A DNA stretch of 64,000 nucleotides from Acidobacteriaceae bacterium (GCA_903642225.1 CAHJWI010000004.1:62001-126000), one strand, 5' to 3'; shown: positions 43,336 to 54,491, counted from the stretch's first letter. The notes: generated from the letters alone by a model not told the origin. A program made the numbers and translations.

Positions 43336-45159
43336 CTAAAGGTGCAGCAGCAGCGCCACCCGATACGTAAGGAATGCCGCAGCATACGCCAACACCGTCA
43401 TGTACCCAAATTGGATCGCCGGCCACCGCCAGCTTCCCGTCTCCCGCCGCACAACGGCTAGCGTTGCCGTGCACTGCATCGCTAATGCGAAGAAGACCAG
43501 CAACGCAAGTGCACCCGCCAGCCCAATATCCGCCCGCAATAGATCGCCCGGATGCACCGAGTGGTACAGCGTCGACAACGTCGACACAACGCTCTCCCGT
43601 GCCACAAATGCGGTGAGCAGGCTGATTCCCACAGCCCGGTTCAGCCCCAGTGGATGCAGCACCGGCTGAATCCAGTCACCGATGCGCGCCAGGTAGCTCG
43701 CACCCACGTCCGCAGCCTGGCCGTTGTGCAAAGGCAGGTGCGACAAGAACCAGATCACCAGGTTCAACACCAGGATCACCGTTGCCACCTGCTTCAGAAA
43801 CACCTTGGTCCGGTCCACAATTGCGAGACCGATCGTCCGTAGTCGCGGCATGCGGTAGTTCGGCAGCTCAATGGCAAACATTGCCGCTTGCCCCTTCATC
43901 ACGCTAGACCGCATCACCCACGCGGTACCCAGCGCGGCCGCCAGCCCGGTACCATACAGCGCCAGCATCGTCACCGCCTGCACTCCCAGCAGCCCGCCCA
44001 GCGGTCCGCCAAACATGGGCCGGGCCGGTATAAACGCAGCGATTAACAGCGCGTACACCGGCAGGCGAGCGCTGCACGTCATAAATGGTGCAATCAGTAT
44101 GGTCGCCAGGCGGTCCCGTTTTGAAGGGATCGCACGCGTGGCCATGATTGCTGGCACGGCGCACGCATAGGCCGACAACAGCGGCAGGAATGAACGTCCG
44201 TTCAGCCCCACGCGCCCCATCGTGCGGTCCGCAATCACAGCCGCCCGTGCCATGTAGCCGCTGTCTTCCAGCACAGTGATCACCACGAACAGGCAAAGAA
44301 TCTGCGGCAAGAACGCGACAATGGACGCAGCCCCGTTCCACAAACCATCCACCAACACCGACCGCAAAATCGTGTCCGGCAGCACAGCGCCGGCACGCAC
44401 GCCTACTGCGCCCAGCCAGTTGCTCAACCACTGCCCAAACGGGTACGCCACCCGAAAGATCACCTGAAATGCGAGCAGCAGCAGCGCAACGCACAGCAGC
44501 GGCCCGACCACCGGCTGCAGCGCCCACCGATCAATCGCGCGCGTCACGGAGCTATGCTCCGGCCGCCGGTACGCACCCTCTGCCGTCAGGCTGTTACAGT
44601 TCGGCGCGCACGTCGCCGCGTTGCCGCCAGCCTGTAACACCGGCAGAATTGCTGCGGCGCCGTGCTCGTTGGCCAGCCACTTGTCTACGGCATCCATTCC
44701 CTCGCCACGCGCTGCGCTGATCAGCGCAGTAGGCGTCCGCAGCTCCCGCGCCACTGCCAGTGCGTCGATGAACCCGTTCCGCTGCTTCAACTCATCTGCC
44801 ATGTTGATCAGCAGCATCGTCGGCAAATTGCATGCCAGTACTTCACCAATCAGCAAGCTGTACTTGTGGAACTGGGTACCGTCCACCACCAGCAGCACCG
44901 CATCCAGCTTGGGCAGGTCGAGCCCCTCGCCACGCAGCACCTGCACCGCGATTCTTTGATCTTCTGACGAAGGTGTCAGCGTCCATACGCCCGGCAGGTC
45001 GATCACCGTCTGCCCGCTTCGACGCAGGGTCCCGCTCCGGTGTTCCACCGTCACGCCGCTGTAGTTCGACACTTTCTGCCGCAGCCCCGTAAGCCGGTTG
45101 AACAGCGTGCTTTTGCCAACGTTCGGCGGCCCCACAAGGCCAATCGTTTTGAACTGCAT
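43336..45159 (-). CDS. feoB: Ferrous iron transport protein B
   Basis: FeoB of 607 residues, the GTPase-coupled ferrous iron uptake protein. The cytosolic G domain (residues 1-165) has G1 GPPNVGKS (10-17), the G3 DLPG and the G4-type NMAD. The membrane part has about eight helices with two Gate motifs (FMTCSARLPVYALLIAAF and the later AFVARESVVSTLSTLY). It is shorter than the E. coli protein (773). It follows feoA by seven bases. A Fur site before feoA was looked for but not seen. Confidence 0.96.
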   Translation of the reverse strand: MQFKTIGLVGPPNVGKSTLFNRLTGLRQKVSNYSGVTVEHRSGTLRRSGQTVIDLPGVWTLTPSSEDQRIAVQVLRGEGLDLPKLDAVLLVVDGTQFHKYSLLIGEVLACNLPTMLLINMADELKQRNGFIDALAVARELRTPTALISAARGEGMDAVDKWLANEHGAAAILPVLQAGGNAATCAPNCNSLTAEGAYRRPEHSSVTRAIDRWALQPVVGPLLCVALLLLAFQVIFRVAYPFGQWLSNWLGAVGVRAGAVLPDTILRSVLVDGLWNGAASIVAFLPQILCLFVVITVLEDSGYMARAAVIADRTMGRVGLNGRSFLPLLSAYACAVPAIMATRAIPSKRDRLATILIAPFMTCSARLPVYALLIAAFIPARPMFGGPLGGLLGVQAVTMLALYGTGLAAALGTAWVMRSSVMKGQAAMFAIELPNYRMPRLRTIGLAIVDRTKVFLKQVATVILVLNLVIWFLSHLPLHNGQAADVGASYLARIGDWIQPVLHPLGLNRAVGISLLTAFVARESVVSTLSTLYHSVHPGDLLRADIGLAGALALLVFFALAMQCTATLAVVRRETGSWRWPAIQFGYMTVLAYAAAFLTYRVALLLHL

Positions 45160-45166
45160 CAGGGCT

Positions 45167-45388
45167 CTACTCCGGCCGCACTTTAATCGTGCTCGCCGTG
45201 CCGTCCCTCAACGCCACGTCACTTCCATCTACACGTACAATCAGCATCGTCTTCGCACTCAGAGCGCGCACAATCTCCACCTCGGCACCCGCCACCATGC
45301 CCAGCCCGCATAACTGGCAAAACGCAGCGCCCTGCGCCACGCCGGTGATCACAGCCTTTTGTCCACGAGCTAACTCCGCCAGGTGCAA
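45167..45388 (-). CDS. feoA: Ferrous iron transport protein A
   Basis: A 73-residue SH3-like FeoA, the small partner of FeoB, with LCGLGMVAGAEVEIVR typical of the family. It lies seven bases upstream of feoB in the same operon. Confidence 0.92.
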   Translation of the reverse strand: MHLAELARGQKAVITGVAQGAAFCQLCGLGMVAGAEVEIVRALSAKTMLIVRVDGSDVALRDGTASTIKVRPE

Positions 45389-45529
45389 TCGACAACTCCG
45401 AAACGGCTAACTTCTTCAGAATACCTCAAAAGCCGACCACAGCTGTCGCATATCGCTCTGCACGCTCTGCTCTCATCCAGAACGCAGACTTCCCGGCGTT
45501 CGCAAGTATGGGAACGCAACTCTTTTGGC

Positions 45530-46660
45530 TCAACTGCCCACAGTGCGACTTCTCACCAGTTGCCGGTCACGATCTCTGGGGACGGTTTTTGATGTCAAGG
45601 ATCGGCGAACAGGCTCATCGACGAGCCTTAGAACTGCCCAGCCAAATGCGAGCATGATGGACACGCCGAGCGCAACAGCAGTCCACAGCGACGCAGATGC
45701 GAGGTGATGCGCCCCGGCGTAGTCACCCCAGATCCACATAACGCCGTAGTGAGTCATGTAGAGCGGGTAGGAGAGGTCTCCGGAAAAGCGGCACAGCCGT
45801 TCCATTCTTGGGCTGACGGTGGCACCCGCGCCAAGCGCCACAAGCAGTGGAAAACCAACGATGATGACCATCGCTTCCCGGACCCATGCACCTGTCGTGT
45901 AGGGCATCACAAACGCCAGGAACAGTAAGAGGCTGAGCACAACAAAGCCCAAGCGGGTGCGGAGCTTCCAGCCGAGGCGATAGACCAGCAGACCTGCGGA
46001 AAACGAGAAGGCGACGCGCGCTCCGCCATCCCAGAAGTTGCGGGCACTCCAGCCACCGGACAGGTTGCCGGCGCGATGACCTGCCCAGCACAGTGCTACA
46101 GCTGCTGCAATGGTGACCACGATCAGCGTGCCACGCCGGATCCGGTACAGCACCAAACCGAAGACGAGGCTTGCGACGTACTCCCAAAACAGCGACCAGG
46201 CCGGCGCGTTCAGGCCGAAGAGATTTTGACTCCGTTCGCGCATGCCTCCAAAGGGGATCAGCAGAATGGAAGCGACAAAAAGTAGAGCTACTCTGCTGCC
46301 GCTGTAGCCTAGCGCTTTGCCGAAGGGATTGGCATAGAAGGCGACGAGGCCGAGCACAGCGCCAAAGATGACCATCGGTTGCAGTCTGACGAGCCGCGCT
46401 TTAAGGAACCGGCCAAGGCCAACTTCCGCGATGCGATCGTTGTAGGCGTAGCCGAGCACAAAGCCGGAAAGGCAGAAAAAGAAATCAACGGCAAGGAAGC
46501 CGTGGCCGATCCAAAGCTTGCCGTAGTCCCAGATCACCATCTCTGAAAAGTGAAAGATCACGACGCAAAGCGCGGCTACACCGCGCAGGCCGTCGAGCAC
46601 CGCAAAGTGTGGCTTTGTCCCACCTCCAATCACTTGTGATCTCCCTGCATGCGCATCCAT
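45530..46660 (-). CDS. Acyltransferase family 3 (OafA/YrhL-type) membrane protein
   Basis: A 376-residue integral membrane O-acyltransferase. The N-terminal motif LDGLRGVAALCVVIFHF with the active-site His is family-defining, and FFCLSGFVLGYAY follows. About ten helices are present. It adds acyl groups to surface glycans. The ATG at 46660 has GGGAGGAGC directly upstream, which rules out the longer reading beginning at the GTG inside that site. It stands alone, between feoA and a gene-free stretch. Confidence 0.9.
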   Translation of the reverse strand: MDAHAGRSQVIGGGTKPHFAVLDGLRGVAALCVVIFHFSEMVIWDYGKLWIGHGFLAVDFFFCLSGFVLGYAYNDRIAEVGLGRFLKARLVRLQPMVIFGAVLGLVAFYANPFGKALGYSGSRVALLFVASILLIPFGGMRERSQNLFGLNAPAWSLFWEYVASLVFGLVLYRIRRGTLIVVTIAAAVALCWAGHRAGNLSGGWSARNFWDGGARVAFSFSAGLLVYRLGWKLRTRLGFVVLSLLLFLAFVMPYTTGAWVREAMVIIVGFPLLVALGAGATVSPRMERLCRFSGDLSYPLYMTHYGVMWIWGDYAGAHHLASASLWTAVALGVSIMLAFGWAVLRLVDEPVRRSLTSKTVPRDRDRQLVRSRTVGS

Positions 46661-46972
46661 AGCTCCTCCCACAGTAGGAGGTGAACGGCAACACGTCTAC
46701 AGCAAGTCGTGACAAACGCAGCTTTCGTAAGTCGTCGCCTGCAGAGAGTCCAAGTTGCATCACGGTAATCTGCGGGTTGTGCATCCTCCAGCAGGCGACG
46801 CCGTAGCGTTGATTCTCCGGCAAATGTGCAACCGAAAGACCCAGCGGCTCAACATAGTTAATCGTCAGAAGCGGTTGTCCACACGCATCTTCCAAGCGTC
46901 TCTTCCTTCGCCTGCGCTATAACTAGAGTTCAACCGAAACATCTTTACGCACCACTATTTTCAGGAGCCCCC
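46661..46972. other. Gene-free region between the acyltransferase and M28 peptidase
   Basis: 312 bases between divergent genes. A possible -10 element tataac is at about 46918-46923, some 50 bases before the peptidase start, but no matching -35 was fixed. No gene or RNA is supported. Confidence 0.45.
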
Positions 46973-49255
46973 ATGCGCCGCCTCGCCGTCCTGTCCCTGC
47001 TCGCCGCCATCACCCCAAGCATTGCGCAGCAAACATCGCTCGCGCAACAGGCAACGACCTCCGCGCTGCTCCCTGGCTTCACCCCCGCAGACTCCGCCAC
47101 CGAGCGCACCTGGGAGGCTAAATTTCTCGCCCTGCCTGACGCGAAGCACATCGTCGACAACATGCACGTCCTTGCCGCTCACCCGCACCACGTCGGCTCT
47201 GCCGCGCAAAAAGCCAATGCTGACTGGCTCGTCGAGCACTACAAATCCTGGGGTTGGGACGCAAAGATCGAGCAGTTCGACGTGCTCTATCCCACCCCCA
47301 GAACTCGAGTTCTAGAGCTCACCGGCCCACACCCCTATAAGGCGCGGCTTGAGGAGCCGGTCGTTGCCGAAGACCCGTATACCGCCGACCCCAGCCCACG
47401 CATCCCGCCCTACAACATCTACGCTGCAGACGGTGACGTCACCGCGCCGCTCATTTATGTCAACTATGGCAACAAAGCAGACTACGAAGAGCTCGCGCGC
47501 AACGGTATCTCCGTCCAGGGAGCCGTTGTCATCGCACGTTATGGCGGCGGCTGGCGCGGTCTCAAGCCCAAGCTCGCCGCCATGCACGGCGCGGTCGGCT
47601 GCCTCATCTACTCTGACCCGGCAGACGACGGCTACGGCCAGGGCGACACGATTCCGCAAGGCCCCATGCGGCCCAAGTGGGGTGTGCAGCGCGGCAGCGT
47701 CGCTGACACCACTCTCTATGCCGGTGATCCGCTCACGCCCGGGGTCGGCTCCGTCCCCGGCGCAAAGCGTCTCACCAGGGAAGAGGCAAAGGTCATCATG
47801 CCCATCCCCACGCTGCCCATCAGCTGGGGCGATGCCGAACCCCTCCTCGCCTCGCTCAGCACGAACCTGTCCAGTCGCACCGTTCCCGCTACCTGGCGCG
47901 GCGGCCTGCCCATGACGTATAAATTCGGCCCCGCCGCGGACGGCAGCAAGGTCCACCTCAAGGTCGTCTCCAGCTGGGACACCAAGCCGGTTCTCGACGT
48001 CATCGCTACGATGAAGGGAAGTGAAGAACCCGACACCTGGATCGTTCGCGGTAATCACTACGACGGCTGGGTCAACGGTGCAGACGATCCCATCAGCGGT
48101 CAGTCCGCTCTGCTTGAAGAAGCGCGCGCCCTCGGCGAACTCGCGAAGCAGGGTTGGAAGCCGAAGCGCACGTTGATCTACACCGCATGGGACGGCGAAG
48201 AGCCCGGACTGCTAGGCAGCACCGAATGGGCGGAAACCCATGCCGACGAGCTCACCAAACATGGTGCTCTCTACATCAACTCCGACGAGAACGGACGGGG
48301 CTACTTCGGCGCTGAAGGATCCCAGGCGGTCGAAGCCATGGTAGGCGATGTTACTCGCGACATGACCGACCCGGAAACCGGCGCAACCGTCTTCCAGCGT
48401 CAGAAAGCGGCCCAGTCTGCCGGCCATGGTCGCGAAGTCCACCCCGAGGCAAGCGCGCGCGCCACCATCGAGCTTGGACCTGCAGGCAGTGGTTCAGACT
48501 TCGCCGGCTTCATCGACCACCTCGGCGTTGCCAGCATCAACATCGGCTACGGCGGCGAGGACAGGAGCGGTACCTACCACTCCAGCTATGACACTCCCTG
48601 GCACTGGGACACCTTCGCAGACGCCAAGCAGGTCTACGGCAAGCTCTTCGCCCAAACCGCCGGCCTCATGGTCCTGCGCATGGCCGACGCAGATATCATG
48701 CCCTACCGCTTCAACGAGCTTGCCCTCACCGTCAAGGGCTACACCGACAATCTCAAGACCGAGGTCAAGACCCTGACCACGGACGCAAACGCCCGCAACA
48801 AGGCTCTCGCTGATGGCACCTACAAGCTGGCGGACGACCCTAAACTTCCCATGCAGCCGCCGGCTCCCCTGCCGGTGCCGCCAGCCCTCGACTTCGCGCT
48901 GCTTGACGCTGCAATCACCAAACTTGCCGCAGCCGCCACCCGTTACGACAGCACCATTGCCTCCTCGCCAAACCTCTTACCGTCCAAACGCAGGGCCATC
49001 AACGACGACCTCGCCACCGCCGAACGCAAGCTCCTCGGTGCGGATGGCCTGCCCCACCGGCCCTGGGTCAAGCACCTGCTCTACGCTCCCGGCATCTTCA
49101 CCGGTTATGGTGCCAGCACTCTGCCCGGCGTACGGGAAGCTATCGAAGACGGCCGCTACGACGAAGCTCGTCAGCAGATCATCGTCCTGAGCTCCGCCCT
49201 GACCGACGAAGCCGCCTGGCTTGACAAACTTACGGCGGAAACAGCCGGGAGTTGA
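46973..49255 (+). CDS. Exported M28 peptidase (PSMA/glutamate carboxypeptidase II-like)
   Basis: A 760-residue exported zinc peptidase. The signal peptide is in the first 23 residues. A PA domain (about 140-320) interrupts the M28 catalytic domain, and a transferrin receptor-like dimerisation domain (about 620-760) ends it. Zinc ligands are visible in VRGNHYDGWVNGADDPISG, AWDGEEPGLLGS and HSSYDTPWHWDTF. This is the architecture of N-acetylated alpha-linked acidic dipeptidase. It releases C-terminal acidic residues in eukaryotes; the bacterial substrate is unknown. The next gene, a superoxide dismutase, starts about 120 bases later. Confidence 0.93.
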   Translation: MRRLAVLSLLAAITPSIAQQTSLAQQATTSALLPGFTPADSATERTWEAKFLALPDAKHIVDNMHVLAAHPHHVGSAAQKANADWLVEHYKSWGWDAKIEQFDVLYPTPRTRVLELTGPHPYKARLEEPVVAEDPYTADPSPRIPPYNIYAADGDVTAPLIYVNYGNKADYEELARNGISVQGAVVIARYGGGWRGLKPKLAAMHGAVGCLIYSDPADDGYGQGDTIPQGPMRPKWGVQRGSVADTTLYAGDPLTPGVGSVPGAKRLTREEAKVIMPIPTLPISWGDAEPLLASLSTNLSSRTVPATWRGGLPMTYKFGPAADGSKVHLKVVSSWDTKPVLDVIATMKGSEEPDTWIVRGNHYDGWVNGADDPISGQSALLEEARALGELAKQGWKPKRTLIYTAWDGEEPGLLGSTEWAETHADELTKHGALYINSDENGRGYFGAEGSQAVEAMVGDVTRDMTDPETGATVFQRQKAAQSAGHGREVHPEASARATIELGPAGSGSDFAGFIDHLGVASINIGYGGEDRSGTYHSSYDTPWHWDTFADAKQVYGKLFAQTAGLMVLRMADADIMPYRFNELALTVKGYTDNLKTEVKTLTTDANARNKALADGTYKLADDPKLPMQPPAPLPVPPALDFALLDAAITKLAAAATRYDSTIASSPNLLPSKRRAINDDLATAERKLLGADGLPHRPWVKHLLYAPGIFTGYGASTLPGVREAIEDGRYDEARQQIIVLSSALTDEAAWLDKLTAETAGS

Positions 49256-49377
49256 CAGCCGAACGTCGCACGACCTCTCAGTGTCGCGAGACCTTAGACT
49301 CGATCCAACAGAATCAGGAATTTACAGGGAGTGCAGGGGGAGGGGGTACCATCACTGTGCACGCACCTGGAGGACCT

Positions 49378-50109
<732 letters not shown>

Positions 50110-50645
50110 CTCAAGCGATCCGGCCTGCGACCCTCTCGCAGCTTGTTCATACCAACATTGTGCGTGTGAGAAGTGTTCCGCTTACCGCAATGGTGGAGAG
50201 GAGCACGAATGCAATGGCGACCCGGCCGGCCAAGTCTGCCGCCATTGGGCTGGGCCGCTATTCCCCGGCAGCATGCAGCGCGTCCGCCTGTTGAGATTGC
50301 GTTCTGGGCAAAAAATGACCCCCTCAAGTTCGAGGGGGCTCTCCCAGGTCAAGCAAATTTCTATTCGCAGTCTAATTCGCGCAACGCCAATTGAAAGATG
50401 TATGGCGGTACGACTTAAGTGTTAGAAGCGTTAAATCCCGTATTCTCCTCCAACTCAACGCACCAGCCATCGCGGTTCAACACAGCTTGCAAGCAAAAGC
50501 GGCTGGCCCGTGTTACTGCGGTAAAGGTGAGTGTTGTCGCGGCAACAATGGCCGAAGCAAGACCTGGAGTCAGTCAAATGCTTGCGTTTTGCGTATGTGA
50601 ATGCTCTGCTACTCCCGTGGTCTACTTACGGTCCACGGAGTGCAT
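50110..50645. other. Gene-free region upstream of the glycan cassette
   Basis: A 536-base stretch between sod and the GH31 gene. It holds a GC-rich hairpin (50319-50338), whose adjoining T-run is on the minus strand. Frames here have no recognisable product. It should contain the promoter of the cassette and possibly the site of a carbohydrate regulator, but no operator repeat was defined. Confidence 0.5.
50319..50338 (-). terminator. Terminator-like hairpin with T-run on the minus strand
   Basis: The stem ccccctc/gaggggg has the loop aagttc. On the minus strand it is followed shortly by TCATTTTTT, the form of an intrinsic terminator for leftward transcription. No minus-strand gene is seen to its right, so it may end an antisense or small RNA, or act weakly for sod. 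Confidence 0.5.
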
Positions 50646-53150
50646 ATGCGGATGTACGACGTACAAAAGATAAAGTTCTCACAATGGGCAGCCTTGGCGG
50701 GTTTAGGGTGGTGCCTCATGCCGATGTTGATGCGGGCACAGCACTTTTCACCGGCGCCGAACGGCACCACGGCCACGGCAGACGACGTGTCATTGCAGGT
50801 AACCGCCCTTCGCGACGACGTACTCCGGGTGCGTATGTGGCGCGGTAACGCTGTGCCTGAGGATGCAAGCTGGGCAGTGCTGCCACAGGCGCGCACCAGC
50901 ACCGTGGCTGTGCTGCCAGAGGCCAACGGCTTTGCGACAAAGACTTTGCGGGTAAGCGTGGACAACCGGCTGATGCTGACAGTGGCCGACCTGCAAGGAA
51001 ATGTCCTGCAGCGGGATGCAGCACCTGTGCGGTGGGAGGGCAACAGCTTTGAAGTGGCCAAGTCTCGCGAGTTTGATGACCATTTCTTTGGCCTTGGTGA
51101 CAAGCCTGGGCCGCTCGACCGTGGCGGCCAGGCATTCACCATGTGGAATACAGATGCCTTTGGATGGCAGGAGTCGACCGACCCTATCTATAAAGACATC
51201 CCGTTCTTTCTTGACGTGAAGCAAGGTCGTACCTTGGGCGTGTTCCTCGACAACACTTGGCGCACAAACTTTGACTTTGGGCGAAAGAACGACGCACGCT
51301 ATACCTTTGGTTCGTTGAATGGACCGGTGGATTACTACCTGATGTATGGGCCGGAGCCGAAGGCCGTCGTTGGCATCTGGGCCTGGCTCACGGGGCCTAC
51401 CCCATTGCCACCCTTGTGGGCACTTGGCTTTCAGCAATCGCGGTACTCTTACTTTCCTGAGTCGCAACTACGCGATGTTGCCGCGCGACTTAGGGCAGAC
51501 AAGATACCCAGCGATGTACTCTGGCTGGATATTGATTTCCAGCATGAGAATTGGCCGTTCACCGTCGACGAAAAGAACTATCCAGATTTCAAAGGCATGG
51601 TGAAGGACTTAGCCGCGGAACAGTTCAAGTTAGTCGTCATCACGGACTTGCACGTGGCCCAGCAACCCAACGTGGGATACGCGCCCTACGATACGGGATC
51701 GGCCGGCGACCACTTCGTGAAAAATCCGGATGGTAGCGTATATCACGGTCATGTGTGGCCAGGGCAGGCGGTGTTCCCCGACTTTACGCAGGCGCGAACC
51801 CGCACGTGGTGGGGTCAGCAATTTAAAACGTTTGTCGATGACGGAGTCGCCGGATTCTGGAACGATATGAACGAGCCCAGTGTTTTTGACGTGCCAGGCA
51901 AGACCATGCCGGACGACGTGCAGCATCGCATCGACGAACCTGGATTCAAAAAGCGAACAGCGACTCACTTGGAAATACATAACATCTTCGGACTGCAGAA
52001 TACGCGCGGCACTTATGAAGGAGAAGTTACTCTAAGGTCCAACGAACGGCCCTTCGTCATGACTCGCGCAAGCTATGCGGGTGGGCAGCGGTACAGCACA
52101 ACGTGGACCGGCGACAACAGCGCGACCTGGAATCACCTGAGGCAAACCGTGCCGCAGCTTGTGAACCTGGGGCTAAGTGGATTCTCGCTGGCAGGCGCCG
52201 ACGTAGGCGGCTTTGCCGGTTCGCCGCCGCCAGATCTGCTCACCAAGTGGATTGAGGTTGCAGCGTTTCAACCCATTGACCGTGACCACAGCGCCAAAGG
52301 CACCCGCCTGCATGAGGTTTGGGTCGATGGGCCGGAGCAGGAGGCGATACGAAGGCGCTTCATCGAGGAGCGGTATCGGCTGATGCCATACCTCTACACC
52401 GCGGCAGAAGAGACGAGCCGCGACGGTCTGCCGATCAACCGCCCCCTGTTCCTGGAATTCCCTCACGCGACTGCCGATGGCGCACCCATTGACCTGACGA
52501 CAGGCGGCGCAGAGTTCATGTTTGGCGGCAGCATCCTGGTCGCGCCCAATCCTTCGCCGGAAGAGATCGCGTCGTATCAAATTCACCTGCCTCCTGGCAC
52601 CTGGTACGACTACTGGACCGGCGAGAGATACGTGCGAACCTTGCCGGCCACAGCCATCGATCTGGAGCAGCGCGACAAAGTCATTGCGCAGAAGCCTCTG
52701 ATGGTCACACCGAAGTTGGAAGAACTGCCGGTGTATGTGCGTGCCGGCTCCATCCTCCCCATCGCGCCGCTTGTGCAAAGCACCGCAGAGCTCCCACAAG
52801 GTCCGCTTACCCTGCGCGTGTACCCGCCGCAACCCGGTGAGCCATGCGCGGGAGAGGTGTACACCGACGATGGCCATACTCTTAACTTTAAGCAAGGCGC
52901 ATACGCACGCGTAAAACTCACATGTTCTGCTACCGCAGACGGCTCCGCGCATGTGGATATTGCGGCGCAGGAAGGCAAATGGACGCCATGGTGGACCAGC
53001 TATCGCGTGGAGTTTGTAGGTTGGCCGGAGAACGCCGGACGTGCCACAGTCAATCGCCAGGCTGCTCCCATGACCCAGGTCAACGGTCGGTGGGGCATAG
53101 ACCTGCCACGCACTGCCGGAACGACTTCAGTGGAAGCGCATCCAGAGTAA
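50646..53150 (+). CDS. GH31 alpha-glycosidase
   Basis: An exported alpha-glucosidase-type enzyme of 834 residues, with a hydrophobic leader at about 10-32. A beta-sandwich N-terminal domain and the GH31 barrel follow. The nucleophile is Asp 407 in FWNDMNEPSVF and the acid/base is Asp 490 in WTGDNSATW. C-terminal beta domains finish it. Specificity (alpha-glucosidase, xylosidase or other) cannot be fixed by eye; the WNDMNEP form is typical of alpha-glucosidases. It starts a plus-strand operon with a transporter and GH125. Confidence 0.93.
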   Translation: MRMYDVQKIKFSQWAALAGLGWCLMPMLMRAQHFSPAPNGTTATADDVSLQVTALRDDVLRVRMWRGNAVPEDASWAVLPQARTSTVAVLPEANGFATKTLRVSVDNRLMLTVADLQGNVLQRDAAPVRWEGNSFEVAKSREFDDHFFGLGDKPGPLDRGGQAFTMWNTDAFGWQESTDPIYKDIPFFLDVKQGRTLGVFLDNTWRTNFDFGRKNDARYTFGSLNGPVDYYLMYGPEPKAVVGIWAWLTGPTPLPPLWALGFQQSRYSYFPESQLRDVAARLRADKIPSDVLWLDIDFQHENWPFTVDEKNYPDFKGMVKDLAAEQFKLVVITDLHVAQQPNVGYAPYDTGSAGDHFVKNPDGSVYHGHVWPGQAVFPDFTQARTRTWWGQQFKTFVDDGVAGFWNDMNEPSVFDVPGKTMPDDVQHRIDEPGFKKRTATHLEIHNIFGLQNTRGTYEGEVTLRSNERPFVMTRASYAGGQRYSTTWTGDNSATWNHLRQTVPQLVNLGLSGFSLAGADVGGFAGSPPPDLLTKWIEVAAFQPIDRDHSAKGTRLHEVWVDGPEQEAIRRRFIEERYRLMPYLYTAAEETSRDGLPINRPLFLEFPHATADGAPIDLTTGGAEFMFGGSILVAPNPSPEEIASYQIHLPPGTWYDYWTGERYVRTLPATAIDLEQRDKVIAQKPLMVTPKLEELPVYVRAGSILPIAPLVQSTAELPQGPLTLRVYPPQPGEPCAGEVYTDDGHTLNFKQGAYARVKLTCSATADGSAHVDIAAQEGKWTPWWTSYRVEFVGWPENAGRATVNRQAAPMTQVNGRWGIDLPRTAGTTSVEAHPE

Positions 53151-53154
53151 GCGC

Positions 53155-54489
53155 GTGACAAAGCCCAACCGAATGAACGATCCTCTGAGGATGCCGGAAA
53201 CAGTCACAGAACGCCGCACGTTTAACTCACCGGCGCAGGTGTTGTTCGCATCGTTGATTGGCACTGCTGTCGAGTTCTTTGACTTCTACATCTACGCGAC
53301 AGCTGCGGTGCTGGTCTTCCCGAAGCTGTTCTTTCCGTCCAGTGACCCAAAGAGTGCGGTACTGGCCTCGCTTGCAACGTTCGGCATTGCGTTTCTGGCA
53401 CGACCTATCGGCAGCGCACTGTTCGGGCACTTCGGCGACAGAGTCGGACGCAAGACAACGCTCGTCCTGGCACTCGGCACGATGGGGTTCTCCACCTTTG
53501 CCATCGGCGTGCTACCCACCTATGCCAGCATCGGCATCGCCGCGCCGCTCTTGCTTGGCCTGTGCCGGTTTGGGCAGGGCATTGGCCTTGGTGGCGAGTG
53601 GGGTGGTGCCGTGCTGCTGGCGGTGGAAAATGCACCGCCGAACAAGCGTGCTTGGTACGGCATGTTCCCCCAGCTAGGAGCGCCGCTTGGCTTCTTTCTT
53701 TCCTCGTCGGTCTTCTTGGTCTTGTCGAAAGGGCTCTCAAACGCGCAGTTCTTTGCCTGGGGCTGGCGACTGCCCTTTCTGGTAAGCGCTGCGCTGGTGT
53801 TGCTCGGCCTTTATGTGCGGCAGACTATCACAGAAACGCCTGTTTTCGCGGCACAGAGCCAGCAGCATCGTCCGTTGCCTCTGCCGATGGGTGCGGTCTT
53901 CACGCGGTTCACAAGACCCTTGATCGCGGGCATCCTGGTCAGCCTGGCAACGTTCGTTTGCTTCTATCTCATGATTGTCTTCAGCCTTAGCTGGGGAACA
54001 ACCGCCCTAGGCTATAGCCGTGCAACCTTCCTGCAGATGCAGCTAGTCGGGATCGTGTTTTTCGCGGCCGGCATCCCTGTTGCGGCGAAACTCGCCGAAA
54101 GCGGCCGGCGCCGCGTCATGACAGTCATCACGGTGTTGATCGGCATCTTTGGCTTTGCTATGGCACCTCTGTTCCAGGCTGGGCAGCATGGTGCGCTTTG
54201 GATGCTCATCATCGGTCTGAGCCTGATGGGTCTTACCTATGGTCCGTTGGGAACAATCATCAGCGAACTCTTTCCAACGTCGGTGCGGTATACCGGCTCG
54301 TCGTTGGCATTCAGCTTCGCGAGTATCCTTGGTGCGTCGCTGGCACCGTACATCGGCAGTTGGCTGGCGCAGCACTATGGCCTGCGTTTTGTGGGCTACT
54401 ATCTCACAGCAAGCGCCGTGCTCACGCTTATTGGCCTCGCCATGATCCCGGAGACAAAAGGGTCTAATCTGACAAGCGAGGTCATTTGA
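53155..54489 (+). CDS. MFS transporter, MHS (ProP/KgtP-like) type
   Basis: A 444-residue, 12-helix major facilitator. The motif GTAVEFFDFYIYATAAVLVF and GHFGDRVGRKTTLV (loop 2-3 signature), with ERAP-like sequence later, place it in the metabolite:H+ symporter group, which usually carries organic acids, betaines or dicarboxylates. It lies four bases after the GH31 stop and overlaps or abuts the GH125 start, so it probably imports the products of this cassette. The start is a GTG (53155), or the ATG six codons in. Confidence 0.9.
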   Translation: MTKPNRMNDPLRMPETVTERRTFNSPAQVLFASLIGTAVEFFDFYIYATAAVLVFPKLFFPSSDPKSAVLASLATFGIAFLARPIGSALFGHFGDRVGRKTTLVLALGTMGFSTFAIGVLPTYASIGIAAPLLLGLCRFGQGIGLGGEWGGAVLLAVENAPPNKRAWYGMFPQLGAPLGFFLSSSVFLVLSKGLSNAQFFAWGWRLPFLVSAALVLLGLYVRQTITETPVFAAQSQQHRPLPLPMGAVFTRFTRPLIAGILVSLATFVCFYLMIVFSLSWGTTALGYSRATFLQMQLVGIVFFAAGIPVAAKLAESGRRRVMTVITVLIGIFGFAMAPLFQAGQHGALWMLIIGLSLMGLTYGPLGTIISELFPTSVRYTGSSLAFSFASILGASLAPYIGSWLAQHYGLRFVGYYLTASAVLTLIGLAMIPETKGSNLTSEVI

Positions 54490-54491
54490 CG

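Noticed and set aside
46485-46895. 136-residue minus-strand frame overlapping the acyltransferase start
   Set aside because: Half of it is the antiphase of the acyltransferase gene and it has no family resemblance.
50311-50345. tRNA-like T-arm pattern (aagttcgaggggg)
   Set aside because: No cloverleaf, anticodon arm or CCA could be formed around it. It is a terminator-type hairpin.
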